64,000 nt of DNA, from positions 5,235,001 through 5,299,000 of the forward strand of contig NZ_LT629750.1 in the NCBI RefSeq assembly GCF_900105125.1. The letters run 5' to 3'. A program made the translations under genes and the position numbers. Shown piece after piece: positions 54,523-64,000 of this stretch (positions within the stretch are counted from its first letter, which is position 1; the number at the start of each line of letters is the position of its first letter). The notes beneath the pieces are model-generated. The model did no database searches. It had not been told where the DNA came from and saw only the letters and a list, made by a program, of their open reading frames with translations. Origin of the DNA: Bradyrhizobium canariense (lineage in GTDB: Bacteria > Pseudomonadota > Alphaproteobacteria > Rhizobiales > Xanthobacteraceae).

Positions 54523-55875
54523 ATGGGGGCACTATCGTGTCGTGAAGCGACGTCGGCTGCGCTGACCGAAGCGCGATCGGCGAAAGTAAGCCACGCGTAT
54601 CTCGGCGCAGGTTGCGCCGCTCTGGCGACGATTTTCGCAACCCCGGCGTTGGCGCAAACGCAAACCATCAACACCGCCGACACGGCATGGATGATCGTCG
54701 CCACGGCTCTCGTGCTAATGATGACGATACCGGGACTGGCGCTGTTCTATTCGGGCATGGTGCGCAAGAAGAACGTGCTGGCGACGATGGCGCAGAGCCT
54801 TGCGGCCGTGACCATCATCTCGATCCTTTGGGTAGCGTTCGGCTATTCGCTGGTCTTTGTCGGCGACGGACCGTGGATTGGAACGCTGGATCGCTGGTTT
54901 CTAGCGGGCATGACCATGGACACCGTCAATCCCGCCGCAAAGACGATCCCGGAAGCGCTGTTCATGCTCTACCAGATGACTTTCGCGATCATCACCGTGG
55001 CGCTGGTCGCAGGCTCTGTCGCTGACCGCATGCGATTCTCGGCCTATCTCCTGTTCTCGATCGGCTGGTTCATATTCGTCTACATTCCGCTGGCGCACTG
55101 GGTCTGGGGCGGCGGCTTCCTGGGCTCGGTCGGTGTGCTGGATTTTGCCGGCGGTCTTGTGGTGCATCTCAGCGCTGGAACCGGCGGACTGGTGGCGGCC
55201 AAGGTGCTGGGCCGGCGCTACGGCTACGGCACCGAAAATCTGTCGCCATTCGATTTGTCGCTCGCCGTCGTCGGCACCGGATTATTGTGGGTCGGCTGGT
55301 TCGGCTTCAACGGCGGCTCGGCGCTGGGTGCGAATTCACGCGCGGTGATGGCGATCATCGCCACCCATCTCGCGGCCTGCTCCGGCGCGCTGACCTGGGG
55401 CGCGATTGAATGGTCGATCCGGCGCAAGCCGTCGGTACTAGGCATGATTTCCGGCGCCGTCGCCGGCCTTGGCACGATCACGCCGGCCTCCGGATTCGTG
55501 ACGCCATGGCAGGGCATCGTCATCGGAGTGATCGCCGGCCTGGTGTGTTTCTGGGCCTGCACCTGGCTCAAGCACCGGTTCAGGTATGACGACTCCCTCG
55601 ATGTGTTCGGCGTCCACGGCATCGGTGGACTGACCGGAACGTTGCTGACGGGGGTATTTGCCACCGCCTCGATCGGCGGGGCATCCGGCCTGATCGAAGG
55701 CAATCCGCATCTATTGTTGGTCCAGCTCTACGGCGTTGCCGTTACCCTGGTGTGGTCGGCCGGCGTGACGTTTGTCCTGCTCAAGCTCGTCAGTACGTTC
55801 GTGCCGTTGCGCGTATCGCGCGAGCACGAGCTGGAAGGCCTCGATATTTCGCAGCATGGCGAGGCTTTGCAGTAA
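54523..55875 (+). CDS. amtB: Ammonium transporter AmtB (copy 1)
   Basis: This 450-residue channel for ammonium has a long N-terminal stretch ending in a signal-like segment (ATIFATPALAQ) and then 11 membrane helices. Family motifs are TAWMIVATALVLMMTIPGLALFYSGMVR, the outer Phe-gate region, DFAGGLVVHLSAGTGGL with the first pore His, and DVFGVHGIGGLTGTLLTG with the second pore His. The C-terminal tail EGLDISQHGE, which meets GlnK, is intact. The long N-terminus (about 45 residues before the signal cleavage) leaves the true start open. Confidence 0.94.
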   Translation: MGALSCREATSAALTEARSAKVSHAYLGAGCAALATIFATPALAQTQTINTADTAWMIVATALVLMMTIPGLALFYSGMVRKKNVLATMAQSLAAVTIISILWVAFGYSLVFVGDGPWIGTLDRWFLAGMTMDTVNPAAKTIPEALFMLYQMTFAIITVALVAGSVADRMRFSAYLLFSIGWFIFVYIPLAHWVWGGGFLGSVGVLDFAGGLVVHLSAGTGGLVAAKVLGRRYGYGTENLSPFDLSLAVVGTGLLWVGWFGFNGGSALGANSRAVMAIIATHLAACSGALTWGAIEWSIRRKPSVLGMISGAVAGLGTITPASGFVTPWQGIVIGVIAGLVCFWACTWLKHRFRYDDSLDVFGVHGIGGLTGTLLTGVFATASIGGASGLIEGNPHLLLVQLYGVAVTLVWSAGVTFVLLKLVSTFVPLRVSREHELEGLDISQHGEALQ

Positions 55876-55899
55876 GCCTAGCCTCACCTTGATACCGCT

Positions 55900-55924
55900 A
55901 TCATGCCCGCCTCATGGGCATGAT
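55900..55924 (+). terminator. Hairpin after amtB copy 1
   Basis: ATCATGCCC (55900–55908) and GGGCATGAT (55916–55924) form a perfect 9-bp stem with a 7-base loop, 25 bases after the stop. A T-tract is absent, so termination may be weak. It separates the two glnK-amtB units. Confidence 0.5.
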
Positions 55925-56063
55925 TATGTCCGCAGTCTGACATGCCTACGTTTTAGGCTACTATGACTAGGCTTTGGGCGCGACCGAATAGCGCAGTTGC
56001 GTCCTAATCCGGCAAACCCCGAAAACGCCCGCGTTCATAGTCCGTTAGGGAACGCGCCCGATC

Positions 56064-56079
56064 TGGCACGGCATTTGAT
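56064..56079 (+). promoter_or_regulatory. Sigma-54 (RpoN) -24/-12 promoter for glnK2-amtB2
   Basis: TGGCACGGCATTTGAT matches the consensus TGGCACGNNNNTTGCW at all invariant positions except one C to A in the -12 element (TTGAT). It is about 107 bases upstream of the second glnK and in the right orientation. No clear NtrC site was found upstream. The rest of 55925–56185 shows nothing else. Confidence 0.75.
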
Positions 56080-56185
56080 TCTATGGGTCCTGGCTGTGCC
56101 CGCGTAGTGAAATCTCTCAGCGTGGTGAACCTCAGTCGAGAACGCCCGGTCGCGTCTGGACCGGGCCCAAGCGGGGATAGGACCC

Positions 56186-56524
56186 ATGAAAATTGTTATG
56201 GCGATCATCAAGCCATTCAAGCTTGAGGAAGTCCGTGACGCCCTGACCGCCATTGGCGTTCATGGTCTCACGGTCACAGAAGTCAAAGGATACGGGCGGC
56301 AGAAGGGCCACACCGAAATTTATCGCGGCGCTGAATACGCCGTGAGCTTCCTGCCCAAGATCAAGATCGAAGTCGCGATCGCCTCGGATCAGGTCGACAA
56401 GACCATCGACGCCATCACCTCGGCGGCAAAGACCGGCCAGATCGGCGACGGCAAGATCTTCGTCATCAACCTCGACCATGCGGTTCGTATCCGCACGGGA
56501 GAGGCCGATGCTGCAGCACTCTGA
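56186..56524 (+). CDS. glnK: PII signalling protein GlnK (copy 2)
   Basis: This second PII protein of the same length (112 residues) has T-loop [19 protein letters not shown] with Tyr51, then [24 protein letters not shown]. It starts with AGGA 4 bases before the ATG. The sigma-54 promoter upstream points to NtrC-dependent expression under nitrogen limitation. amtB copy 2 follows after 38 bases. Confidence 0.95.
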   Translation: MKIVMAIIKPFKLEEVRDALTAIGVHGLTVTEVKGYGRQKGHTEIYRGAEYAVSFLPKIKIEVAIASDQVDKTIDAITSAAKTGQIGDGKIFVINLDHAVRIRTGEADAAAL

Positions 56525-56562
56525 TCCCGCGCTCAACCTTATTAAAATCAGGAGTAGAACAA

Positions 56563-58098
56563 ATGACGTTTAAGCGTCCCACCAGCGCGGGATGGGCAGT
56601 CCTCGCAATAGCAGGGCTGTGCGCCGTAGGCTTCGTCGACGCCGCGCTTGCCCAGACGGCGGCGCCCGCCGCCGCACCGGCGGCTGATGCTGCAGCAGCG
56701 GCGCCCGCCGCGGCTGCCGCCGTTCCCAACAAGGGCGATACCGCCTGGATGCTCGTATCCAGCGCGCTCGTTCTGATGATGTCGGTTCCGGGCCTCGCTC
56801 TGTTTTACGGCGGTCTCGTCCGCACCAAGAACATGGCCTCCGTTCTGACCCAGGTGTTCGCGATCGTCGCCATGGTCGGCGTGGTCTGGACGCTCTACGG
56901 CTACTCGCTTGCCTTCGGTGACGGCGGCAGCATGACGCCCTTCATCGGAGGTTTCGGCAAGGCGTTCATGCACGGGATCGATGCCAATTCGACGGCAGCA
57001 ACCTTCTCCAACGGCGTCGTGATCCCTGAACTCGCCTACTTCGTCTTCCAGATGACGTTCGCGATGATTACGCCCGCCCTGATCGTCGGTGCTTTCGCCG
57101 AACGCATCAAGTTCTCGGCCGTGATGCTGTTCATCCTGCTGTGGGTCACCTTCGTCTATTTCCCGATCGCGCATTGGGTTTGGTACGTGGCGGCTCCCGA
57201 TGACGTCGCAGCTGCTGCCAAGGCGCTTGCCGCCGCGGCGGACGGTGCGGCCAAGACGGCGGCCCAGGCCAAACTCGACGAAGTCACAGGCTCCGTCGGC
57301 TGGCTTGCAGGTGCTGGTGCCCTCGACTTCGCCGGCGGTACGGTCGTGCACATCAATGCCGGCATTGCCGGTCTTGTTGGCGCGCTGATCATCGGCAAGC
57401 GCACCGGCTACGGCAAGGACCTGATGGCTCCGCATTCGCTGACCATGACCATGATCGGCGCCTCGCTGCTGTGGGTGGGCTGGTTCGGCTTCAACGCCGG
57501 ATCGAACCTCGAAGCCAACGGCACAACCGCGCTGGCCTTCGTCAACACCATGGTGGCCACCGCAGGTGCGGCGCTGTCCTGGCTGCTTGCCGAATGGATC
57601 GTCAAGGGCAAGCCTTCGTTGCTGGGCATCTGCTCCGGCGCGGTCGCTGGTCTCGTGGCGGTCACGCCCGCTTCGGGCTTTGCCGGCCCGATCGGTGCAC
57701 TGGTGCTGGGCCTGGTCGTCTCGCCGGTCTGCCTGTTCTTCGTCAGCACGGTGAAGAACGCATTTGGCTATGACGACGCGCTCGACGTGTTCGGCGTCCA
57801 CTGCATCGGCGGAATCATCGGTGCGCTCGGCACCGGCATTCTGGTCAATCCCGCCCTCGGTGGCGTCGGCATCACCGACTACACCAACATCACCGGCAAC
57901 AATGCCGGGACCTACGATCTCGTCACCCAGATGATCGCGCAGGGCAAGGCCGTTGGAGCGACACTGCTCTGGTCCGGCATTGGTTCGGCGATCCTCTACA
58001 AGATCGTCGATGTGATCATCGGTCTGCGCCCCTCCGTCGAGGAAGAGCGCGAGGGTCTCGACATCAGCGACCACGGCGAGCGCGCTTACAACATGTAA
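56563..58098 (+). CDS. amtB: Ammonium transporter AmtB (copy 2)
   Basis: This 511-residue ammonium channel begins with a signal-type sequence (AVLAIAGLCAVGFVDAALAQ) and an Ala-rich stretch of about 25 residues. The core has DTAWMLVSSALVLMMSVPGLALFYGGLVR, DFAGGTVVHINAGIAGL and DVFGVHCIGGIIGALGTGILV with the two pore histidines. An Ala/Asp-rich insertion (about residues 208–240) in an external loop makes it longer than copy 1. The tail EEEREGLDISDHGERAYNM is the GlnK-contact end. A strong terminator follows. Confidence 0.95.
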   Translation: MTFKRPTSAGWAVLAIAGLCAVGFVDAALAQTAAPAAAPAADAAAAAPAAAAAVPNKGDTAWMLVSSALVLMMSVPGLALFYGGLVRTKNMASVLTQVFAIVAMVGVVWTLYGYSLAFGDGGSMTPFIGGFGKAFMHGIDANSTAATFSNGVVIPELAYFVFQMTFAMITPALIVGAFAERIKFSAVMLFILLWVTFVYFPIAHWVWYVAAPDDVAAAAKALAAAADGAAKTAAQAKLDEVTGSVGWLAGAGALDFAGGTVVHINAGIAGLVGALIIGKRTGYGKDLMAPHSLTMTMIGASLLWVGWFGFNAGSNLEANGTTALAFVNTMVATAGAALSWLLAEWIVKGKPSLLGICSGAVAGLVAVTPASGFAGPIGALVLGLVVSPVCLFFVSTVKNAFGYDDALDVFGVHCIGGIIGALGTGILVNPALGGVGITDYTNITGNNAGTYDLVTQMIAQGKAVGATLLWSGIGSAILYKIVDVIIGLRPSVEEEREGLDISDHGERAYNM

Positions 58099-58108
58099 GT
58101 TCTCCCCG

Positions 58109-58135
58109 GGGCGCGATCTCACGGGGATCGCGCCC
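58109..58135 (+). terminator. GC-rich hairpin directly after amtB copy 2
   Basis: GGGCGCGATC (58109–58118) and GATCGCGCCC (58126–58135) are perfect 10-bp arms around TCACGGG. It stands 10 bases after the stop, without a T-tract. A second, complete terminator follows at 58181. Confidence 0.55.
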
Positions 58136-58180
58136 AGAACTACGGTTCGGGCACATACCCGGCAATGCCCTGACCGTTGA

Positions 58181-58214
58181 GGGGCTCCAGCGCAAGTTGG
58201 AGCCCCTTTCTTTT
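58181..58214 (+). terminator. Rho-independent terminator of the glnK2-amtB2 operon
   Basis: GGGGCTCCA (58181–58189) and TGGAGCCCC (58198–58206) pair perfectly and are followed by TTTCTTTT. It ends the nitrogen block. Confidence 0.9.
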
Positions 58215-58354
58215 GCGCCAAATAAAGACTGGATCAGCGCCGCCGGCCGATGGTTAATCGCGTCTTAACCTCGCCGTATCTATGGTGGTCTGATCCTTTT
58301 CCGGTTGGCCCCGACGTGCGATCGGCCCACCCCAGGAGCGCTGGCGTCCCAAGT

Positions 58355-59569
58355 ATGGCAATGACCGCTTCATCCCGCACGCCGCAAGGCACCGGCAGTC
58401 AGGAGAGCGAACGCTCGCCATTCGCACGGCTGACCGAGCTGCTGGCGCCCTATCAGCCCGCTAAGCCTTTGATTACGCTGTCATTGGGGGAACCGCAGCA
58501 CCCCGTTCCGGCGTTTGTCGGCCCGGTGCTCGCCAAACATATTGCCGATTTCGGCCGCTATCCGATCGCCAAGGGCATCGAGCCTTTCCGGCGGGCCGCC
58601 GCGAACTGGCTTTCGACCCGATTCGACCTGCCGCGACCGCTCGATCCGGAAAGCGAGATTCTGGTGCTGAACGGCAGCCGCGAGGGCCTGTTCTTCGCGG
58701 CCCTCACCGCCGCGCGTTACGTCGACGAGCGCAACGGCCGGCCCGCGATCCTGGTGCCCAATCCGTTTTATCCGGCCTATGGCGCCGGCTCCCGCGCCGC
58801 GGACTGCGAAACCATCTATCTGCCGACCAATGTCGCCAATGGATTCCTGCCCGACCTCGACGCGCTCGATGAGGCCACGCTCGCCCGCACGGTCGCGATC
58901 TACCTTGCTTCGCCGGCGAACCCGCAAGGCGCGGTCGCGTCGCGCGACTATTTCCGTCGGCTGAAACAGCTCGCCGACCGCTTCGGCTTCATGATCCTGA
59001 GCGACGAGTGCTACTCGGAAATCTACACCAAGACAGCACCCGGCAGCGCGCTGGAATGCGCCGGGCCCGACTTCACCAATGTCGTCGCGTTTCAGTCGCT
59101 GTCGAAGCGTTCGAACCTGCCGGGCATGCGGGTCGGATTCGCCGCCGGCGACAAGAAATTCCTCGGCCTGTTTCACGAGCTGCGCAATGTCGCGGCGCCC
59201 CAGGTGCCGGTGCCGCTGCAGCAGGTCGCAATCGCGGCCTATAGCGACGAGGCGCATGTCGAGGAGAATCGCAGGCTCTACCGGATCAAGTTCGATCTCG
59301 CCGACCAGATTCTCGGCAATCGCTATGGCTATCATCGCCCGGCCGGCGGCTTCTGCGTCTGGCTCGACGTATCGGCGCACGGCGGCGATGAAGCAGCGAC
59401 GGTGAAACTCTACAAGGACGCCGGCGTGCGCGTCGTGCCTGGAAGCTATCTGGCGCGGCAACAACCCGACGGCAGCAATCCCGGCGCCGGCTACATTCGG
59501 CTGGCGCTGGTAGCGGACAGCGAAACAACGGCCGAGGCGCTGCACCGGCTGGTCGAAATTCTGGATTAG
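58355..59569 (+). CDS. PLP-dependent aminotransferase, class I/II (DapC-like)
   Basis: This is a 404-residue fold-type I aminotransferase. The PLP lysine is in SLSKRSNLPGMRVGF, the phosphate-binding and ring-stacking motifs are NGSREGLFFA and PNPFYPAYGAG, and the carboxylate-binding Arg lies in YIRLALV near the end. The pattern resembles N-succinyl-diaminopimelate aminotransferases (DapC) of lysine and peptidoglycan synthesis, but substrate calls in this superfamily are weak. I use ATG 58355 (MAMTASS); ATG 58361 is equally good, and the upstream extension is unlikely. ftsK follows after 12 bases. Confidence 0.85.
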   Translation: MAMTASSRTPQGTGSQESERSPFARLTELLAPYQPAKPLITLSLGEPQHPVPAFVGPVLAKHIADFGRYPIAKGIEPFRRAAANWLSTRFDLPRPLDPESEILVLNGSREGLFFAALTAARYVDERNGRPAILVPNPFYPAYGAGSRAADCETIYLPTNVANGFLPDLDALDEATLARTVAIYLASPANPQGAVASRDYFRRLKQLADRFGFMILSDECYSEIYTKTAPGSALECAGPDFTNVVAFQSLSKRSNLPGMRVGFAAGDKKFLGLFHELRNVAAPQVPVPLQQVAIAAYSDEAHVEENRRLYRIKFDLADQILGNRYGYHRPAGGFCVWLDVSAHGGDEAATVKLYKDAGVRVVPGSYLARQQPDGSNPGAGYIRLALVADSETTAEALHRLVEILD

Positions 59570-59581
59570 TCGCAAGGCCAC

Positions 59582-62035
59582 ATGAGCATGCCAGCGATCG
59601 AACGTGTCATTCCTATCGTCGGCCAGTTGCCGGCCTCGATGCGTGAGGCGCTTGCGCGGCGGCTGCGTGAGCTCGCCGGATTGGGCCTGATCGCGTTGTC
59701 GGGCGTGGCCGCCGCGGCGCTGATGACCTGGTCGGTGCAAGATCCGAGTCTTAGCCATGCGACGTCGCGCGCGATCCGCAACATCGTCGGCTATCCCGGT
59801 GCGATCGGCGCCGATCTCCTGATGCAGATTCTCGGCCTCGGCGCGATCATGCTGATCCTGCCGGTTGCGGTATGGGGCTGGCGCATGCTGACCCATCGTG
59901 ACTTCGACCGTGAAGCCTTGCGGCTCGGCTGCTGGATCCTGTGCACGGTGATCTCGGCAGGCTTTGTAAGCTGCTGGCCACATGGCGGGCGATGGCCGCT
60001 GCCGACCGGTCTTGGCGGCGTCGTCGGTGATGCGCTGGTGCGCGCGCCTGCGGTGGTGTTCGGGCCGCCGGGTTTTGTCTACCGCCTCGTGCTCGGACTC
60101 GTCCTTTGCGTGGCCATGATCGCGACATTCCTGATCGCTTGCGGCCTGGGCTCGCAACCGCAGGACGAGGAGTCCGCGCCGATCGAGGATGATGATACGC
60201 CATTTGCGGAGGATGACGACGACAACGGCTCGATCTCGTTGGGATGGGCATTTCATGCCGCAATGAGCGCGAAGGCGCGGCTGGGCTGGTTGTTGACCAC
60301 GGCTTACAGGTCGCTGGTTGCGAGCGCACCGGCGACGCGCGCATCGAGCTTCGAACGACAGGAGCCCAGTCTCGGCGGCCGCACCGCCCCATCCTTGGCG
60401 CCAGAGGCCGAAGACAATTTCGAGGATCAGGACGAGGAAGAGGACGACGAGGAAGAAGAAGCTCCTGCCCGCGCGCCGCGCAAAAAGGTCGCAGCCAAGG
60501 CGTCCCCGCGCAAATCGTCGGAGAAGTTCGAACTGCCCTCGGTGTCGGTGCTTGCCGCTCCGAAGGCCTCGGATCGCCAGCCGCTCAACAAATCCGAGCT
60601 TGAGGCCAACTCGCGCGCGCTGGAAGGCGTGCTGCAGGATTTCGGCGTGCGCGGTGAGATCGTCAAGGCCCATCCCGGCCCCGTTGTAACCCTGTACGAG
60701 CTTGAGCCGGCGCCGGGCATCAAATCCTCCCGTGTCATCGGATTGTCCGATGACATCGCGCGCTCGATGAGCGCGCTCTCGGCGCGCGTCGCCGTCGTTC
60801 CCGGCCGCAACGCCATCGGCGTCGAACTGCCAAATGCGCATCGCGAGAAAGTTTATCTGCGCGAGTTGCTGACCGCGAAAGAGAGCAACGAATCCGTCGC
60901 GAAGCTTCCGCTCTGCCTTGGCAAAACCATCGGCGGCGATCCCGTCATCATCGACCTGGCGAGAACGCCGCATATGCTGATTGCCGGTACCACCGGCTCC
61001 GGTAAATCGGTCGCCATCAACACCATGATCCTGAGCCTGGTTTATCGGCTGCGCCCCGATCAATGCCGGCTGATCATGGTCGATCCGAAAATGCTCGAAC
61101 TCTCCGTCTATGACGGCATTCCGCATCTGCTGACGCCGGTCGTGACCGATCCGAAGAAAGCCGTGGTCGCGCTGAAATGGGCCGTGCGCGAGATGGAAGA
61201 ACGCTACAAGAAAATGTCCAAGCTCGGCGTGCGCAACATCGACGGCTATAATGCGCGCCTGGGCGAAGCGAGAACAAAGGGCGAGGATCTGACCCGTACG
61301 GTCCATACCGGCTTCGACAAGGAAACCGGTAAAGCGATCTACGAGGAAGAGAAACTCGATCTCGACCCACTGCCCTACATCGTCATCATCGTGGACGAAA
61401 TGGCCGACCTGATGATGGTGGCCGGCAAGGATATCGAAGGCGCAGTACAACGGTTGGCGCAAATGGCGCGCGCCGCCGGCCTGCACGTGATTCTGGCCAC
61501 GCAGCGGCCGTCGGTCGACGTCATCACCGGCACCATCAAGGCGAACTTCCCCACCCGTATCTCGTTTCAGGTCACCTCGAAGATCGACAGCCGCACCATC
61601 CTCGGTGAGATGGGCGCCGAGCAACTGCTCGGACAGGGCGACATGCTTTACATGGCCGGCGGCGGCCGCATCAGCCGCGTGCATGGACCTTTCGTCTCGG
61701 ACGAAGAGGTTGAGAAGGTGGTGCGCCATCTCAAGACACAAGGTCAGCCCGAATACCTCGAAGCGGTCACGGCGGAAGAACCGACCGAGGAAGACGGCGC
61801 GGTGTTCGATGCCACCGGCATGGGCGGCGATGGCGGCGGCGATCTGTTCTCGCAGGCGGTGGCGATCGTCAAACGCGACCGCAAGGCTTCCACCAGCTAC
61901 ATTCAACGCCGGCTACAGATCGGGTATAACCGCGCTGCGTCGCTGATGGAACGAATGGAACTCGAAGGTATCGTCGGGCAGGCGAATCACGCCGGCAAAC
62001 GCGAAATTCTGGTCGAGCAAGAAGAAGGCTTCTGA
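59582..62035 (+). CDS. ftsK: DNA translocase FtsK
   Basis: FtsK pumps DNA at the septum and activates XerCD during chromosome segregation. The 817-residue protein has four or so N-terminal membrane helices (to about residue 190), an acidic linker with runs of Asp/Glu (about 195–300), and the motor: [15 protein letters not shown] holds the Walker A at about 468–476, and [13 protein letters not shown] is the Walker B. The C-terminal winged-helix gamma domain ([30 protein letters not shown]) recognises KOPS sites. Its frame starts 12 bases after the aminotransferase gene. Confidence 0.96.
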   Translation: MSMPAIERVIPIVGQLPASMREALARRLRELAGLGLIALSGVAAAALMTWSVQDPSLSHATSRAIRNIVGYPGAIGADLLMQILGLGAIMLILPVAVWGWRMLTHRDFDREALRLGCWILCTVISAGFVSCWPHGGRWPLPTGLGGVVGDALVRAPAVVFGPPGFVYRLVLGLVLCVAMIATFLIACGLGSQPQDEESAPIEDDDTPFAEDDDDNGSISLGWAFHAAMSAKARLGWLLTTAYRSLVASAPATRASSFERQEPSLGGRTAPSLAPEAEDNFEDQDEEEDDEEEEAPARAPRKKVAAKASPRKSSEKFELPSVSVLAAPKASDRQPLNKSELEANSRALEGVLQDFGVRGEIVKAHPGPVVTLYELEPAPGIKSSRVIGLSDDIARSMSALSARVAVVPGRNAIGVELPNAHREKVYLRELLTAKESNESVAKLPLCLGKTIGGDPVIIDLARTPHMLIAGTTGSGKSVAINTMILSLVYRLRPDQCRLIMVDPKMLELSVYDGIPHLLTPVVTDPKKAVVALKWAVREMEERYKKMSKLGVRNIDGYNARLGEARTKGEDLTRTVHTGFDKETGKAIYEEEKLDLDPLPYIVIIVDEMADLMMVAGKDIEGAVQRLAQMARAAGLHVILATQRPSVDVITGTIKANFPTRISFQVTSKIDSRTILGEMGAEQLLGQGDMLYMAGGGRISRVHGPFVSDEEVEKVVRHLKTQGQPEYLEAVTAEEPTEEDGAVFDATGMGGDGGGDLFSQAVAIVKRDRKASTSYIQRRLQIGYNRAASLMERMELEGIVGQANHAGKREILVEQEEGF

Positions 62036-62178
62036 GACGCGTCATCGGCCAAACCATTGCCGGAGTTGAGCAATATTCTCACGGAAAAACGATGCCTGCT
62101 TTTGGCGGAAAGCACGATAAAATGGCGCGTAGCCAAACGGGACGACTTGACTCGTTGAATAGAGATTCGAAATTTCCA

Positions 62179-62976
62179 ATGACTGAGCAACTCGCGGCCC
62201 ACAGCGCCCGCATCGGCCTCGCAACGCTGATCGCGGCATTCATGATGACTGCCGCGGCGCCGTCGTCCGCGCAGGGCGTTCCCGTGCCGAAGCCTGCGCC
62301 AAAAAGCCGCAACATCCAGATGAGTGCATCGGGACCCCTGACGACCGGGGCTACCGCGGCCCAGCCGCCCGATCCCGTCATTCCCGACCCGCGCCGGAAC
62401 CAGCCCGCCAATATTTTCGCAAGCTTCGACGCCAATCAAAAAGCGCAAGCCGCCAAGGTCAGCGCCTATTTGTCGTCGCTGCAAACGCTGGTCGGAAATT
62501 TCGTCCAGGTCGGCCCTGACGGCAGCAAGAGCAAAGGCGATTTTTACATCCAGAAGCCTGGCAAGGTGCGTTTCGAATACGACGATCCGAGTCCGGTCGA
62601 ACTCATCGCCGACGGATCGTCGCTGGCGGTGCGCGATCGCAAGCTTGCGACCCAGGACATCTATCCATTGTCGCAGACGCCACTGCGATATCTGCTGTCG
62701 GACCGCATTGATCTGATGAAAGACACCAACGTCGTGAGCGTGACGTCGGATGACATGTTCATCAGCGTCACCATCGAGGAAAAGCAGGCGCTGATCGGCA
62801 CCAGCCGCCTGATGCTGATGGTGGGCGCCAAGGACGGACAGCTCAAGCAATGGACGGTGACCGACCCACAGGGGTATGACACCACGGTTGCGGTCTATAA
62901 TCTGGATACTTCCAAGAAAGTCGATCCCGGCCTGTTCAAGATCGACTTCACGAGATATCCGACTCCGCCGGGCTAA
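62179..62976 (+). CDS. lolA: LolA-like outer-membrane lipoprotein carrier
   Basis: LolA ferries lipoproteins across the periplasm. The 265-residue protein has a signal peptide (LIAAFMMTAAAPSSAQ), a Pro-rich linker of about 70 residues and the LolA domain: SSLQTLVGNFVQVGPDGSKSKGDFYIQKPGKVRFEYDDPSPVELIADGSSLAVRDRKLATQDIYPLSQTPLRYLL. The linker makes it longer than E. coli LolA (about 180 mature residues), which is usual here. I use ATG 62179; an upstream in-frame codon adds 29 non-signal residues. It follows ftsK, as in many proteobacteria. Confidence 0.9.
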   Translation: MTEQLAAHSARIGLATLIAAFMMTAAAPSSAQGVPVPKPAPKSRNIQMSASGPLTTGATAAQPPDPVIPDPRRNQPANIFASFDANQKAQAAKVSAYLSSLQTLVGNFVQVGPDGSKSKGDFYIQKPGKVRFEYDDPSPVELIADGSSLAVRDRKLATQDIYPLSQTPLRYLLSDRIDLMKDTNVVSVTSDDMFISVTIEEKQALIGTSRLMLMVGAKDGQLKQWTVTDPQGYDTTVAVYNLDTSKKVDPGLFKIDFTRYPTPPG

Positions 62977-63059
62977 TCCTAAAGCCTGATCTGTGGAGCG
63001 TGCGTTTATTCCCAGCATCCCTGCGGGAACGGGGGAAGACAACGACACGGAGCATGCTA

Positions 63060-63182
63060 GAGTTTGATCCAGACCAGCCGGATCAGACGCATCGCTTTAT
63101 ATTCTTCGGGGCGTGCGCTTTTTCAAAAACAGGTTTCCACCTTGCGCTGATGCGGCCCTTCGGGTCGGGATCATGCCCTAAT
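63060..63182. repeat. Probable dispersed repeat upstream of xth
   Basis: The stretch with GCGTGCGCTTTTTCAAAAAC and the ending GGGTCGGGATCATGCCCT (63164–63180) resembles units I recall from Bradyrhizobium intergenic DNA. Only one copy is visible in this window, so the repeat status is from memory. An open frame crossing it shows no protein features. Confidence 0.4.
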
Positions 63183-63193
63183 ACCCAGGCCGC

Positions 63194-64000
63194 ATGCGCT
63201 TCTCCCTGACAACCTGGAACATCAACTCGGTGCGGCTACGCATCGATCTGGTCGCCAAATTCCTCAAATCGGCGCGGCCGGATGTCTTGTGCCTGCAAGA
63301 GACCAAATGCATCGATGACGCATTCCCACTGAAGCGTTTCAAACGTCTCGGCTATGAGCATGTCGCGCTCAACGGACAGAAGGGCTATCACGGCGTCGCC
63401 GTGGTCTCGAAACTGCCGTTCGAGAGCACCAATATCAGAACCTTTTGCGACAGGCTCGATTCGCGTCACATCTCGGTTGAGTTCGGCGCCAAGGCGCAGC
63501 TTTCAAAACCACTGGTGCTGCATAATTTCTATGTTCCGGCCGGTGGCGATATTCCTGACCCTGCCCTTAATCCGAAATTCGAGCACAAGCTGCAATTCCT
63601 CGACGAGATGAAGGCGTGCGAGCCTTTGCATCCGCGCGGCGATGACCGACATATCCTGGTCGGCGATCTCAACGTGGCGCCGCATGAGAATGACGTGTGG
63701 TCGCACAAGCAATTGCTGAAGGTGGTGTCACACACGCCGATCGAATGCGAGAAGCTGCTGGCGGCGCAGACACACGGCGAATGGGTCGACGTCGCGCGCG
63801 ACCGCATCCCGCTTTCGGAAAAAGTCTATACGTGGTGGAGCTACCGTGCCGCCGACTGGACAGTTGGTGATCGCGGCCGCCGGCTCGACCACATCTGGGT
63901 GTCGCGAGCCCTCAAGGAAAGCGTCAGCGATTTCCGGATCACGCGCGATGCGCGGAGTTGGGAGCGGCCTTCCGACCACGTCCCGGTCACGGTGACACTG
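63194..64000 (+). CDS. xth: Exodeoxyribonuclease III, 3' end outside window
   Basis: This is an AP endonuclease/3'-5' exonuclease of base-excision repair. The first 269 codons are present and the frame runs off the right edge. Endonuclease/exonuclease/phosphatase motifs are complete: TTWNINSVR at the start, LCLQETKCID with the metal-binding Glu, FYVPAGGD, GDLNVAP, and near the edge RLDHIWVS and SDHVPV with the catalytic Asp-His. Very few residues should be missing. Confidence 0.94.
   Translation, partial: MRFSLTTWNINSVRLRIDLVAKFLKSARPDVLCLQETKCIDDAFPLKRFKRLGYEHVALNGQKGYHGVAVVSKLPFESTNIRTFCDRLDSRHISVEFGAKAQLSKPLVLHNFYVPAGGDIPDPALNPKFEHKLQFLDEMKACEPLHPRGDDRHILVGDLNVAPHENDVWSHKQLLKVVSHTPIECEKLLAAQTHGEWVDVARDRIPLSEKVYTWWSYRAADWTVGDRGRRLDHIWVSRALKESVSDFRITRDARSWERPSDHVPVTVTL

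Noticed and set aside
58481..61906. Minus-strand open frame of 1141 codons opposite the aminotransferase and ftsK genes
   Set aside because: It is the antisense shadow of two clear plus-strand genes in GC-rich DNA; its composition is His/Arg/Gln-rich with no domain.
63058..63070. AGAGTTTGATC, the start of the classical 16S rRNA forward primer site
   Set aside because: Only 11 bases match, the following bases are not rRNA, and no other rRNA sequence is present. It is chance.

Overview
The window reads as chromosome of a GC-rich alphaproteobacterium of the Nitrobacteraceae (Bradyrhizobium/Rhodopseudomonas group). The grounds are the gene families and their order (hemD–Mic60-like–hemY divergent from tsaD–gpsA; two consecutive glnK–amtB pairs; CnoX and Lon-N genes; SdhAF4 next to rsmB) and the dispersed inverted repeats, which I recognise from memory of that group. 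Genus is an inference. No phage, plasmid, CRISPR or rRNA sequence is visible.

Layout. 1–7800: envelope-glycan genes (polysaccharide deacetylase, polyprenol-type GT2, methyltransferase, three large membrane proteins that look like GT-C glycosyltransferases). 7900–8550: a small secreted protein and tRNA-Thr(CGU). 8710–14813: housekeeping block hemY, Mic60-like, hemD, then tsaD and gpsA on the other strand. 14820–25020: the accessory part of the window. It holds an EVE protein with a second, orphan copy of its 3' end about 1 kb downstream, an NmrA-like reductase, two tandem paralogous SDR genes divergent from an Xre/MmyB regulator, a chimeric IS5/IS3 scar, a TetR gene facing a tautomerase-like ORF plus epoxide hydrolase across a 35-bp operator, a frameshifted gene, a hairpin-rich noncoding element at 23266–23610, and topoisomerase IB.

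25390–45120: acs, a Kazal protein, L,D-transpeptidase, sdhAF4, rsmB, a heparinase-like protein, purH, two MFS transporters, ggt, an HSDL2-like SDR, a GST divergent from a DUF2239 gene across two ACCCGGGT palindromes, an HCCA isomerase, panE-like reductase, a diheme cytochrome c and a sorbosone-type dehydrogenase. 45525–53713: tRNA-Gly(GCC), cnoX, Lon-N protein, CYTH-CHAD, TetR with twin operators, Trm112-like protein, a hydrolase, UbiH-type monooxygenase and tesB. 54050–58098: glnK-amtB twice, the second behind a sigma-54-like promoter. 58355–64000: aminotransferase, ftsK, a LolA-like carrier and the 5' part of xth.

Start codons were chosen from Shine-Dalgarno spacing, signal peptides and family length; the doubtful ones are named in the entries. 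Function calls rest on motif reading only, with no database search.
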